Shown here: one piece after another, positions 49,449 to 62,900 of the stretch
How positions within the stretch are numbered: the first letter of the stretch is position 1
Layout: every line of letters starts with the position of its first letter
NCBI RefSeq assembly: GCF_905220415.1
Contig: NC_059545.1
Span: 4,102,001-4,166,000, forward strand
Length of the DNA stretch: 64,000 nt
Direction of reading: 5' to 3'
From: Colias croceus
Taxonomy: Eukaryota; Arthropoda; Insecta; Lepidoptera; Pieridae
Position numbers and translations under genes: made by a program
The notes under the pieces: model-generated
Told to the model about the DNA's origin: nothing
The model's database searches: none
Seen by the model: the letters and a program-made list of their open reading frames with translations, nothing else

Positions 49449-49844
49449 GTTCTTCAACGTGTTGACATTTTAGAAGTTACACATTAAATAAAATGGAATA
49501 ATTATTCTTAATTAAGTATTCGTATTATTAAGCAATAACAATAAGAAGACGTCTGAAGAAGTGTTCCTGAAAATCCAACGCTAAGATCTCGATCGCACTC
49601 CTATATTAATGCATTCTAGCAATATTAACATAATGTCAAATGTCACAATATTATGTCAAATGTAATGCGTCAAGTTCAGAGGCGTCAAGCGTCAATAATT
49701 GTCCAAATTCAAATGTCAAAATAAATACATGTGGATAGTCGAATACCGTGTGGTAAAAGTTTTTAATGATTGTTTTTTCTTTAATTCTATATCAAAATCT
49801 TTTATTTTCCGGATAACTACCTAGATAACAATAAGTTATAAGCA
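49449..49844. other. Upstream region of RIOK1
   Basis: About 0.4 kb containing the presumed promoter and 5' UTR. No TATA box or initiator stands out. Several 'aatgtcaaa' direct repeats lie at 49630-49720. Confidence 0.45.
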
Positions 49845-52617
49845 ATGTCTGACGGCCAATTCAGTGATTATGAAGAAGATATATCTACAAAGGTTAAGTC
49901 AGTGCGGGTTAGTATTCGAAACCTTAGTTTTTGAATTATTTATCAGCGCATCAGAAGTTTGATTATCTATAATATAAAACTTCTTTGTAAACCCTTTCGT
50001 GTCTTTGCTACCGAGCTCCCCAACGTGTCTTTTCTAAGCAGTTTAAATATAAACCAATGTATAGTTTGCAGATACTCCTACATATCGAGAAATAAGCAGT
50101 GATGATCTCGATTCAGATGACTACTTCTATGATTCGGACGATCAAACACAAGGCCCGAAGAAAAAAGAAAATGTTAATGCCCAAGCTCCTACACACAAAA
50201 TAACATCATATCAACCTAGTGAAAAACTTTTTAAGAAGTATGTTAATCGAATAAACGTTGATAAGTATGAACCATCTATGAGCGAAAATACTCAAAAATT
50301 CATAGAGCGTAATGATCGTAAAACTGACAATGAAAGAATTAGGATTAAAGATAAGCATGACAGGGCTACAGCTGAGCAGGTTATGGATCCTCGAACTAAA
50401 ATGATTCTATTTAAACTTCTCAATAGAGGAGTCATAAATGAGATCAACGGATGCATATCTACAGGCAAAGAAGCTAATGTATACCATGCTACATCAAAAG
50501 ACGGTAGAGATTTTGCTGTAAAGATATTCAAAACGTCAATATTGATTTTCAAAGACAGAGACAAGTATGTATCAGGAGAGTATAGGTTTAGAAATGGCTA
50601 TTGCAGATCAAATCCCAGAAAAATGGTCAAAACGTGGGCTGAAAAGGAGATGAGAAACCTTGTAAGATTGTTCAATGCTAATTTAAATGTACCAGAACCT
50701 ATAATACTTAGAAGTCATGTGCTTGTCATGACTTTTATGGGTGAAAAGGGATGGCCGTCTCCAAAACTCAAAGACGTTGAAATATCTCAAACCTCAGCTC
50801 GATCGTTATACAGAGATTGTATCATTATGATGTGGAAAATGTTCAACATATGTAAATTAGTGCATGCCGACTTATCAGAATATAATCTCTTGTACCATAA
50901 CGGAAACATAGTTATGATAGACGTCTCGCAGTCTGTGGAACATGACCACCCACATGCTTTTGAGTTTTTGAGAAAGGATTGCACTAATATATCTGACTTC
51001 TTCAGAAAGAGAGGTGTGGCTACATTAACAGTTAAAGAGCTGTTTGATTTCATAACTGATACATCCATAAATGAAAGCAATTTAGAGGAATGTCTTGAGA
51101 AGTTATCGGAAAAGGCAGCGTCAAGGAACTTTGACGAAATGAGCGCACAGGAGCAGGTAGAAGAGGAAGCATTTAAAAATGTTTACATTCCCAAAAGATT
51201 GACTGAGGTAAGATTACTGTAGACTTTATAACCACAAAAATTTCCAATACTTGATAGGTTGTATAGCATTTGTGCCGAAATATATTTTTAGTGCCAATAC
51301 ATGATGATCAAAAGCAGCTACTGATATTTTTTATAGATCCCATACAAATTATTAGCAGTATTATAGAAAATTCAATTATTTATCTAGTTTTGTAGACTTT
51401 CTTCTATTATTTTCCAGTGTCATCATACAGGTTAAACCTTAGACCAAGAGCAACTTTGTCTCCGCAACTATTTTCTCTCTCCCACCCATGGGCTAATATG
51501 AAAGTATGCGCACGTAGCGACGCAACTCCCCATACAATTGATGGGAGAGACAAAATAATTGTGGAGACAAAAGTTGCTCTTGTGCACTAGCTCTTATTGT
51601 AATAGTATTGACTGTAATTGTACGCAACAGTTATTTTATTGTGTATCATTGTGGTTTTTAATTATATATTTCTATGAGTTAAAATTATTTTACTGTTACT
51701 TTAGGTTATCAACTATGAGCGAGACATAACAAAAGCTAAGAAAGGCGACACAACAGACCTAATATACAAGAAAATAGCTGGTTTCAATGAAGATCTCACA
51801 GGAACAGTGGATAAACCGGACATTTTGCAAGAAGATGAAATATCGGAGAGCGGTTCAGATAGTGACTCTGAAAATGAGGAGGATGATGAAAGTAAGTTCT
51901 TTTTAACTTTATTATAATTTATAACTGTTACAGTTTGAAAAATTTTGGTAGGGAAGCATAGTATTTTTACTTTTTAAATTATAATTGCTATGCTTGAAAA
52001 TTCTAAATTCTTTTTGTATTGGTAGTATAACTTACCATCACTTATCCTGCCAGATAACTTTTTTTTTCAGTATTTGTCAAATTACATGTATCTCTCATTC
52101 CAAGATGAAAATTTACAAAAAAAAATAATATAGATTTCAGAATATGAAGAAAAGGAAGTCTCTTTTCTAGATTGTTAGGTATAAATTACATTTTGTTGGA
52201 AAATGGGCTAAGGATAATAATAAGTGTTATTAATAATGGTATACTTATAAACATCTTTTTTATGCTTTACATAGAAATCTATCAGTACATTTTCGATCCA
52301 ATATAAATAATCTATGCGTTAATTTTCTTTTGGAATTTTGAATATCTTTTTAAACAATTAACAGGAATTAAGTGCATGTGCATTATATCAAGAAATTCAA
52401 ATGAGATTGGAAAGTTATTTTATATGTTGTAATTAATTTTTACTTATATGGCTTTTCAGAAACAAAATTCAAAAACTCGGCTCGCCCCAGAGACGAATCG
52501 CCAAACAGCAAGAAGGCAAGAAAGAAAGCTGTTAAAGAAGAAAAAGCAGAAAAACGTAAATCAAAAACAAAAAAACATGTTAAAAAACGCAAAGATAAAG
52601 GAACGGGCAAGAAGTAA
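49845..52617 (+). CDS. RIOK1: RIO kinase 1 (atypical serine kinase, 40S ribosome maturation)
   Basis: Cytoplasmic kinase/ATPase needed for late pre-40S maturation (family knowledge). Exons: 49845-49907, 50065-51207, 51705-51891, 52460-52617; 516 aa. The N-terminus is acidic. The RIO1 core starts near DRATAEQVMDPRT. The phosphate loop STGKEANVYH is at 153-162, ATP-binding Lys174 in FAVKIF, the flexible RDKYVSGEYRFRNGY loop at ~186-200, catalytic HADLSEYN with Asp290, and metal-binding Asp307 in MIDVSQSVEHDHP. Then come an acidic stretch and a very basic C-tail (KKARKKAVKEEKAEK). Exon 2 start is uncertain: 50065 keeps phase with the strong donor at 49908, while the better-looking acceptor ending at 50071 would need a weak donor at 49912. 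The kinase domain is unaffected. Confidence 0.93.
51445..51582. mobile_element. 138-bp MITE in a RIOK1 intron
   Basis: Ends caagagcaactttgtctcc and its inverse with one indel; arms of ~40 bp ('tctctctccca' inside). It folds into a hairpin. Target duplication unclear. Confidence 0.7.
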
Positions 52618-52705
52618 ATCCTTTTTATGTATGTTATAAGGTAACATGAAATATTTGTAAATAAGTGGTAAAAAATACACATATTATAAGTTATTTTTTT
52701 CCTTT

Positions 52706-52711
52706 ATTAAA
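52706..52711 (+). terminator. ATTAAA variant poly(A) signal after RIOK1
   Basis: Common variant hexamer ~90 bp past the RIOK1 stop. No AATAAA lies between. Confidence 0.4.
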
Positions 52712-52781
52712 AAAGTATAAAGTTCCTACATACCTGTAATATATTTTATAACTACATGCTTATTATACTACATTCATTTAA

Positions 52782-52952
52782 GGGCTGATTTTTCAATCCT
52801 TAGTTAAAACTTGTTCGTCGAATAATGTATTAAACTATCATTTCAAAATGAATTCTAATTGCCCGTATTTAACTGTTTACAGGTGACATTTTAATATTAT
52901 TGTGTAATACTTTGACGGGTAAGCTTTAAATAGCGATTGAAAAATCGGCCCC
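52782..52952. mobile_element. 171-bp MITE
   Basis: Left end gggctgatttttcaatcc and right end gattgaaaaatcggcccc are inverted. No coding. It lies between the convergent RIOK1 and ABCG genes. Confidence 0.65.
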
Positions 52953-53997
52953 AAATCAAATGCTAAAACGAAATGTATATAATATCACTACCGTTAAATA
53001 CCTCTTATATATATTTACACTTATTATATCTATCAATAAATATCTAAACATAGTTATGCAGTTAACTGGTAATTTGATGAGGACTATTAAATTGACAATG
53101 TTTGGAATTTAATAAATTTTCATACATTTACAATATTCTCTGTTACATGAGTAATATCACAATATATTTTCTTATAATTTTGAAAACAAAAGACAATTTT
53201 TTATGTTGAAAACAATGAACTCAATGCGCATTATCAGTATTATAATAATTATTGGCAATGTTACCTACTTAATTGTAAAAGTTTTCACATCTTCAAATTT
53301 TGATATTATCGTTAGGAATTTTTGATATTATTATAGGAAATAATACTAATTTATGGAATTTGTACCAAGTAATAACAGTTATTTCTGTCTTTTTGTTCCG
53401 CGGAATTAGTCCTAGGTAAAATATTAACTTCTTAGGTAAGTTGAATATTTCAAACTACCTTCACCAGTTAATTTATGACAACAAAAATAGAATACTGCAA
53501 ATTATTCCATTTTATGTTTGTAAAACTCCAAAAAAAAGAGAAAAAAGTAGACACCATAAGTGAACGAGCTATGGCTATAGTAATGTTTTAATTATATTTA
53601 CTAATAAATAAAGTAAGTACACAAAACACAGTTTCAACACTGGGCAAGTACGAGCACACAAATATTGTATAAGATACGTTACACATTATTTGAAGGAGTG
53701 ATAAGAGCCACCTATCAAGAAAACGCAACCAATTACACAATAAATGGTCGATTTAATTAGAAATATGGCTATTTCAATGTCTAAACTATAAATCAGTCAT
53801 ACGCCTATACATACAGGACTTCTTTGGCTACACAAATTCCTGTTTGAAAAAATGCATCTGATCACGACGTAACTATAAATTATTTGAATATAACGTTATC
53901 AGTTATCACATATCGTTGTACTAGCAGTACCGGGGAATATTGAATATCACATTGAATGTTTGTTTTTACATTGAATGTTCACGAATTAATTGACCAA
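52953..53997. other. 3' flanks of RIOK1 and the ABCG gene
   Basis: About 1 kb of AT-rich sequence between convergent genes, probably holding the ABCG 3' UTR. No gene or repeat recognised. Confidence 0.5.
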
Positions 53998-56900
53998 TCA
54001 TGTCGCGAATCGCCATCTCAAGCCCATGAAGCAGAGAAATCTGACGGAGAGCATGATGATGACCATTATGAGGATTTCGAACCAGACTGAGTTGTTTTCG
54101 ATGTCTAGATATTTTAATAGGACATCTGGTTTGGCGAAATGGCAGTAGACATCGCTGCATTCTAGAGGTTGTCTTCCGAAGCCGAAAATGGTTAGGACCA
54201 TGGCAACGACGCCGCATCGAATGAAGGATGTTTTCATAATGATGTTCATCAGAAGTGGGATGCGGTGCGCGAAGTCGAAGCCGTAGATGGCCAGGCCGAG
54301 GAAAGGAGCAATGGCGGCTGGGCCGATTGCGCAGCCGTTCTGGAAAAGTTATTATAATTGTTGTAACAGGTAAAAATAAATTCTGCCAAATTATTTAAGG
54401 ACGTATTTACAAATTGACGCGCATCAATTTTAGGTATTGAGTCTTACTACTACACGTGCACGGCTCACACACACATCGAAATGCGCGAAGCGGCGAAATT
54501 ATGAGTAAACTGACACGACTTGATAATTGAGCTTATTTTTATTGCTATGTTTTTTTTAACTTTACTTTGATTTGTAAAGTTTGTAACGTTGAATGGTCAC
54601 AAAAGTAGATACCATTTATCTAATTTCATTGGACAGTGATTGTTTGGTAAACAAGTACTTGCCGAAGTGTACTTCGAAGACTGGTACTGGAACTCATAGA
54701 CGAGTGGAGCTAGGTGTGCCGAGTTTGGGCTCGTTTTGTTAGTAATGTTGAGACCTTACCTCCGGACTTGATGGAATGACCTGCAGGTGTACTTCGAAGA
54801 CTGCTACTGGAACTAATAGACGAGTAGAGCTAGGTGTGCCGAGTTTGGGCTCGTTTTGTTAGTTATGTTGAGACCTTACCTCCGGACTTGATGGAGTGAC
54901 CTGCAGGTGTACTTCGAAGACTGCTATTGGAACTAAAAGACGAGTAGAGCTAGGTGTGCCGAGTTTGGGCTCGTTTTATTAGTTATGTTGAGACCTTACC
55001 TCCGGACTTGATGGAATGACCTGCAGGTGTACTTCGAAGACTGCTACTGGAACTAAAAGATGGTTAGAGCTAGGTGTGCCGAGTTTGGGCTCATTTTGTT
55101 AGTTATGTTGAGACCTTACCTCCGGACTTGATGGAGTGACCTGCAGGTGCATTTACAAAATATGTTTTATTAATTAATGTAATAATATAGTGTCGACTTA
55201 TAAAAATACTACAGGTTTGCCGGCAGCTTCGCCTGCATCATTTTTAAATTTAACCCAAATTCGGCGCCATTTTGAAATTCTTTGTTAATTGACCGATTTC
55301 GTTCAAAATCGATATCTGAGGATCCTTAGGATCACAAAACAGGAAACTGTTACAAAAATTTGAAAAAGTCAACGCCATTTTGAAATTTTCTGTTATTGTA
55401 CCGATTTCGTTCAAAATCGATATCTGAGGCTCCCTGGGATCGCAAAACAGGAAACTGGTACCAAAATTTTAAAAAGTCAGCGCCATTTTGAAATTCTTTG
55501 TTATTGTACCGATTTCGTTCAAAATCGATATCTGAGGATCCTTAGGATCACAAAACAGGAAACTGTTACCAAAATTGAAAAAAAAGTCAACGCCATTTTG
55601 AAATTTTCTGTTATTGTACCGATTTCGTTCAAAATCGATATCTGAGGCTCCCTGGGATCGCAAAACAGGAAACTGGTACCAAAATTTTAAAAAGTCAGCG
55701 CCATTTTGAAATTCTTTGTTATTGTACCGATTTCGTTCAAAATCGATATCTGAGGCTCCCTGGGATCGCAAAACAGGAAACTGGTACCAAAATTTTTAAA
55801 AGTCAGCGCCATTTTGAAATTCTTTGTTATTGTACCGATTTCGTTCAAAATCGATATCTGAGGCTCCCTGGGATCGCAAAACAGGAAACTGGTACCAAAA
55901 TTTTTAAAAGTCAGCGCCATTTTGAAATTCTTTGTTATTGTACCGATTTCGTTCAAAATCGATATCTGAGGCTCCCTGGGATCGCAAAACAGGAAACTGG
56001 TACCAAAATTTTAAAAATTCAGCGCCATTTTGAATTTTTTTGTTATTGTAGCGATTTCGTTCCAAATCGATATCTGAGGATCCTGAGGATCACAAAACAG
56101 GAAACTGTTACCAAAATTGAAAAAAAGTCAACGCCATTTTGAAATTTTCTGTTATTGTACCGATTTCGTTCAAAATCGATATCTGAGGCTCCCTGGGATC
56201 GCAAAACAGGAAACTGGTACCAAAATTTTAAAAAGTCAGCGCCATTTTGAAATTCTTTGTTATTGTACCGATTTCGTTCAAAATCGATATCTGAGGATCC
56301 TTAGGATCACAAAACAGGAAACTGTTACCAAAATTGAAAAAAAGACAACGTCATTTTGAAATTTTCTGTTATTGTACCGATTCGTTCAAAATCGATATCT
56401 GAGACTCCCTGGGATCACAAAATAGGAAAATGGTACCGAAATTTAAAAAATTCGGCGCCATTTTGAAATTCTTTGTTAATTGACATATTTCGTTCAAAAT
56501 CGATACCTGAGGATCAAACTCAGCTCTGCTGGTTACGCTGGCAGAAAGATTCGACAGTTAACTGACATAGAAACTGCAAGAATTGTATATTTTGCTTCTT
56601 TACCAGCTGAATTTATTAAATTTTGGTACCAGTTTCCTATTTTGCGATCGTAGATCCTCAGATATCGATTTTGAAGGAAATCGGTACAACAAAGAATTTC
56701 AAAATGGCGCTGATTTTTTAAAATTTTGGTACCAGTTTCCGGTTTTGTGATCCTAAAGATCTTTAGATATCGATTTTGAACGAAATCAGTACAATAACAA
56801 AAAAATCAAAATGGCGTTGACTTTTTTAAATTTCGGTACCATTTTCCTGTTTTGTGATCCCAGGGAGCCTCAGATATCGATTTTGAACGAAATCGGTACA

Positions 56901-59900
56901 ATAACAGAAAATTTCAAAATGGCGTTGACTTTTTTTCAATTTTGGTAACAGTTTCCTGTTTTTAACCGACTTCAAAAAAAAGGAGGAGGTTATCAATTCG
57001 GCCGGTATATATATTTTTTTTTTTTTTTTTTTATGTATGTACACCGATTACTCCGAGGTTTCTGAACCGATTTACGTGATTCTTTTTTTGTTCGATGCAG
57101 GATGGCGTCGAATTGGTCCCATAAAAATTTTATTCGGCTAGGCCCAGTAGTTTTTATTTTATGAGCATTTTTGTCTGTACTCGATGACTTAATTGGAATG
57201 TAGCAAGTAACTTTGATTCACTTCCCGGTAACCGATTGAGCTGAAATTTTGTATAAGTGTGTAAATTGGATAGCGATGAAACATTATCATGACATAGAGC
57301 TGATTTGATGATGGAATCGGAAGGTGGCCATAGGAACTCAGTAATATATTGACTCAACTTTATCGAGTTTGGGCTCGTTTGATTCGTGTTGAAAATTACA
57401 CTAAAAAGTATTAAATAAAATTAACTGCGTTAAAAACAACCGACTTCAAAAACGGAAAAGTAAAAAATAAAAAAGATTTGATATTATTAATTACTACATA
57501 TTATTTAGATGTGCTATTTATTAAATAGGTTTGAAGTCGGTGCCAAACACTAAGCACTTAGTATTAAGCCCGTGCACCGACATCAAACCTATTTAATAAA
57601 TAGCACATCTAAATAATATGTAGTAATTAATAATATCAAATCTTTTTTATTTTTTACTTTTCCGTTTTTGAAGTCGGTTGTTTTTAACGCAGTTAATTTT
57701 ATGTGATCCTAAGGATCCTCAGATATCGATTTGGAACGAAATCTCTACAATAACAAAAAAATTCAAAATGGCGCTGACTTTTTAAAATTTTGGTACCAGT
57801 TTCCTGTTTTGCGATCCCAGGGAGTCTCAGATATCGATTTTGAGCGAAATCGGTACAATAACAACGAATTTCAAAATGGCGCTGGCTTTTTAAATATTGG
57901 AACCAGTTACCTGTTTTGCGATCCTAGGGATCCTTAGATATTGATTTTGAACGAAATCGGTACAATAACAAAGAATTTCAAAATGGCGCTGACTTTTAAA
58001 AATTTTGGTACCAGTTTCCTGTTTTGCGATCCCAGAGAGCCTCAGATATCGATTTTGAACGAAATCGGTACACGTACAATAACAGAAAATTTCAAAATGG
58101 CGTTGACTTTTTTTCAATTTTGGTAACAGTTTCCTGTTTTGTGATCCTAAGGATCCTCAGATATCGATTTTGAACGAAATCGGTACAATAACAAAGAATT
58201 TCAAAATGGCGCTGACTTTTTAAAATTTTGGTACCAGTTTCCTGTTTTGCGATCCAAGGGAGCCTCAGATATCGATTTTGAACGAAACCGGTACAATAAC
58301 AAAGAATTTCAAAATGGCGCTGACTTTTAAAAGTTTTGGTACCAGTTTCCTGTTTTGCGATCCCAGGGAGCCTCAGATATCGATTTTGAACGAAATCGGT
58401 ACAATAACAAAGAATTTCAAAATGGCGCTGACTTTTTAAAATTTTGGTACCAGTTTCCTGTTTTGCGATCCCAGGGAGCCTCAGATATCGATTTTGAACG
58501 AAATCGGTACAATAACAGAAAATTTCAAAATGGCGTTGACTTTTTTTCAATTTTGGTAACAGTTTCCTGTTTTGTGATCCTAAGGATCCTCACTCCTCAG
58601 ATATCGATTTTGAACGAAATCGGTACAATAACAAAGAATTTCAAAATGGCGCTGACTTTTTAAAATTTTGGTACCAATTTCCTGTTTTGCGATCCCAGGG
58701 AGCCTCAGATATCGATTTTGAACGAAATCGGTACAATAACAAAGAATTTCAAAATGGCGCTGACTTTTAAAAATTTTGGTACCAGTTTCCTGTTTTGCGA
58801 TCCCAGGGAGCCTCAGATATCGATTTTGAACGAAATCGGTACAATAACAAAGAATTTCAAAATGGCGCTGACTTTTTAAAATTTTGGTACCAGTTTCCTG
58901 TTTTGCGATCCCAGGGAGCCTCAGATATCGATTTTGAACGAAATCGGTACAATAACAGAAAATTTCAAAATGGCGCCGAATTTGGGTTAAATTTAAAAAT
59001 GATGCAGGCGAAGCTGCCGGCAAACCTGTAGTATTTTTATAAGTCGACACTATATTATTACATTAATTAATAAAACATATTTTGTAAATGCACCAGCAGG
59101 TCACTCCATCAAGTCCGGAGGTAAGGTCTCAACATAACTAACAAAATGAGCCCAAACTCGGCACACCTAGCTCTAACCATCTTTTAGTTCCAGTAGTAGT
59201 CTTCGAAGTACACCTGCAGGTCATTCCATCAAGTCCGGAGGTAAGGTCTCAACATAACTAATAAAACGAGCCCAAACTCGGCACACCTAGCTCTACTCGT
59301 CTTTTAGTTCCAGTAGCAGTCTTCGAAGTACACCTGCAGGTCACTCCATCAAGTCCGGAGGTAAGGTCTCAACATAACTAACAAAACGAGCCCAAACTCG
59401 GCACACCTAGCTCTACTCGTCTATTAGTTCCAGTAGCAGTCTTCGAAGTACACATGCAGGTCACTCCATCAAGTCAGAAACTAAATATGAAATTTATAAT
59501 CCCATAAGTATGAAAAATTATAAATAAAATCTTTCCCTGGTGTGCCTTGGTTGTCGGTGCAGAATGCGTCAATGATCAAGTTTATTAGGTCAAATATCTG
59601 TGCCTCCAGTGAATAAGGGAGTAAGACGAGTTATTCCCTTTGGTTTTTATTGCACCATTGGATTCAGCTCGTCAAAATACACAACATATCAAAAGGACAT
59701 ATCTCTAGCTGCATCCTAACCCATTTTTTCGAATGACCCAAACGGTATAAGTAGGGTGTGATTAACGGTATAAGTTACCTTATCCATCATTTTAGGCAAT
59801 CGCAAAGGAACTATTCGTCTCGAGTCAAAATAACCCACGAACACAAGGACGTATGTGTAGTTATACTTTTTGAATAAAGACATAATTAATTTTGTTCCAT

Positions 59901-62900
59901 CCGTGCTAACACTATTTTAGTATAAAAACGCATTTGTGTCATTTTTCTAACATGAGCATAAAGGAACAACTCTTAGTGTCATTGGTTCAAGTGACGATAT
60001 GAGACAGTTTCTCATTAATGCCGTGTTGTAATTGGTCTATTTGAATACTGCACGGAAACAACAGACACTATTTCTTTTTGCTTAATAATATTTTTCAATC
60101 GTTTTTTCAATAAATATGCAACAATAAATCTTTATATTTAAAAAAAAGGTATTTATCAATCAACTTGGAATACCTACTAATAATATTTCTATGGAAATTA
60201 ACTATTCTTTGCAATAGATAAAAATACAGTTTTAATTAACACATTAAGTGCATTTAATGATATTATACTCTTTGTTTACCTCTATATAAATACAGAACGT
60301 TAATTGAATTATCTAAAAAAGCCAACCAAAATGTTAAACTTATATTTTCTTCTTTTAATTGGGTAAGTTTTCTAAAAAATAACTAGTTTTTAATCTTTTT
60401 TTTTAATTTAATCTAACCAATAATACTATAATTATAGACGCATAGAAAAAAAAATTATAACCAGTCTTGTAGAGTCTCTTCAAGTCGTATTTGCATCCAA
60501 GGCACCTTCAAATCTGTGCTTAATTTTTTCATAAAATCTCTGCGGCTCATTGTTTTTTCTTTATTTATCTATATTATTTTGATATTATAAGATATAGAAA
60601 TTGTTAAAATTTCATATCATGCCGTAAAATATCGCCACTGAACATACAGGAATATGGTTTTCGAGCTTCTCTTAACTCTTTATAGTGCTTGTATCCTCAA
60701 TGTATAACAAATATTCGTTACCAGACAACATCTCAGCCACCCAATCCTCTTTCTTGGAGTCCAAATCCAGCGGAGGACAACAGTCATTTACTAAAATTGA
60801 AGGTTTTTCGTCCTAGTGTTAAAGTTTTCTGGATCCTATTTTATACTCAATATATAGTATATTATAATACTATATCATGTAAAACGTGACTTGGAAAAAA
60901 AATATTCACATAAATCACAAAATAATTTTTTTTAAACAATCGTAAAAGTTCCGAAAAGCCCAATTATACGTCAAAATGACGTACAACATCCTCTTTACTA
61001 CAAAATGGCGGAATTTACCGGGAAGAGCCAACTATGTACTGCTAGGTCTCGACGGCTAATGAGTTGTTTCTGGATTTCGAAGTGATTCAAATATAGAAAA
61101 GACAAAGATATTTCGCCGCGGTGTACATCAAATTTACGTAGATTGGACTTCTAGGGTTAAATGCATAAACACCTAAATGTTGTTTTGTTTTTATTATATC
61201 TAATAACGTTAAAAAATCCGTTGATTTCACTCGTTTTTCAAGCTACATGCATGGTTGTTCCACTAAAAGGCTTCAATTGAGTCATAAAGTACACAAATTT
61301 CAAGCATGATAAGTCGCATTATTTCTATAAAACCAAAACTGGCAATAATATAAGTCGTGTTATGCGACTATGAACATAGTGCTTTAGGGCATAAGTCGTT
61401 ATATTGCAAAGAGCAAAAAAAAATTATGTGAATACATTGAGTTATTCCATGCTTACTCGTTCATAAGGCCACAACTACAAAAAAACACGAAAAAAGTATA
61501 TTTATGGGGTTGTTACAATATCTGTTTATATGTAAAACTAAAGTCTAACATCATATCTTACCCATACAAGCTTAAAAATTTGAAGTTATAAAGATTTAGT
61601 GTTGATATATAGTTTTTTGTCTCTCCTGAAAAGTGCTGTTTTTGAGTTATTCCCTTATTCACTGGAGGCACAGATATTTTGTATACGTACAGCGATCTTT
61701 TCGTAAACGAGGAGCTGCCTACAAGCGTCACAGCGTCTACTCACAAAGGCGTCCGAGCGCCGACTAAATTACTAAAATATTTCATTACAAATTTTTGTAC
61801 AATAAATCAAGATAGTGTCAAATAAAATAACCCTTATTTCCATGCAATAAGTATCACGCGTTACAGTTAAATATGTGAAAAAATAAGATTTGATTTTAAT
61901 TTTTTTCTCAGCCTATTTGTAACATTTTGATAGTTTTCTTTGCTACCTTTTTGAGTTGGACATGTCTGCTTACTTAAAATATTTTTAAATCAATAAATTT
62001 ATTTTATTAAATACAAGAAAAATGTTCCTGTATTCAGCACGATATTGTCAATTTTGTGTGAAAGGGCAACGGAAAATATTTTTTATAATATTATAAACCA
62101 AAATTTTCGACTAAAAAATTGCTACCATTTAAAGATTAAGGATTAATCTATCTATAGTAATTATTAGTTAAATTTGGTTTTGTATTATTATGTCGCAAAA
62201 TGTACCGAAAAACTGCTTATTTTTGTCAGATTCGTAAACGCGTCCTTAATATTTTTAAGCGACTGAAAGCACAACTGGATGGATTTTCAAAAATTATGTT
62301 ATTTTAAGAATGTTTCATCTTTATTGGAGGGGGTAACATACCTATTTTGTTTTATTAATATGTTACGAGAACAAGAATACCTACAAGCAGCAAGGTTTCT
62401 AAAGATAGATATGAATAGTGTTATCTAAGGATTTTTACTTATTATCATGAAGGCAAAAAAATCTAACTTACCCGCACACTGAACACCGATCCAATAGCCA
62501 TTCCCACGCCTTCCGACACCAGAGACACAATGTTGCCAGTGAGACAGAACGTCAGATATCTGTCATACGCGAACGGCACGCCGACCATAAAGTACACAAT
62601 ACTACAGAAGATCACGTTCAGTGATACTTGTACTGGCAACTTCGATACTGTGAGCGCTGCGTAGTATGGAACTAGGTTGTACCAGCCGTTGAAATGTTCC
62701 TTTTTCACTAGTTTCACTTCTTGCGGATCTGGAATATGAGAATTTTGATTGTAACTTTATGTTAACAAATAGTGTAGCTGGGGTATAGTGAATAGATATA
62801 TGCCCGTTAAAAGTACCCAGTTGGAGCACAGAACCAAGTACGGAAAATTGTTCTACGTTGTATGTAGGTGTTACAATCCTAAGACCTAAGATTGTTAAAT

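Larger units (their letters stand above)
54667..59475. mobile_element. 4.8-kb foldback-like inverted repeat of tandem arrays
   Basis: The arms mirror each other: outer 120-bp tandem units, then a ~110-bp linker ('ctacaggtttgccggcagct'), then 108-bp tandem units, a short pivot, and the same in reverse. Tandem-repeat TIRs of this kind are the hallmark of foldback-type transposons. Arm sequences are nearly identical where aligned, suggesting recent origin or gene conversion. No transposase is visible and terminal target duplication is not identified. It lies entirely in the ABCG intron. Confidence 0.75.

Noticed and set aside
54667..56512. Regular direct repeats resembling a CRISPR array
   Set aside because: Units are 108-120 bp and abut with no unique spacers, in an animal genome. 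They are minisatellites.
58092..59050. Open frames of 152 and 156 codons on the minus strand
   Set aside because: They are the 108-bp tandem repeat read in a stop-free frame (36 residues per unit). The same happens on the other strand and in the left arm; there is no start context or domain.
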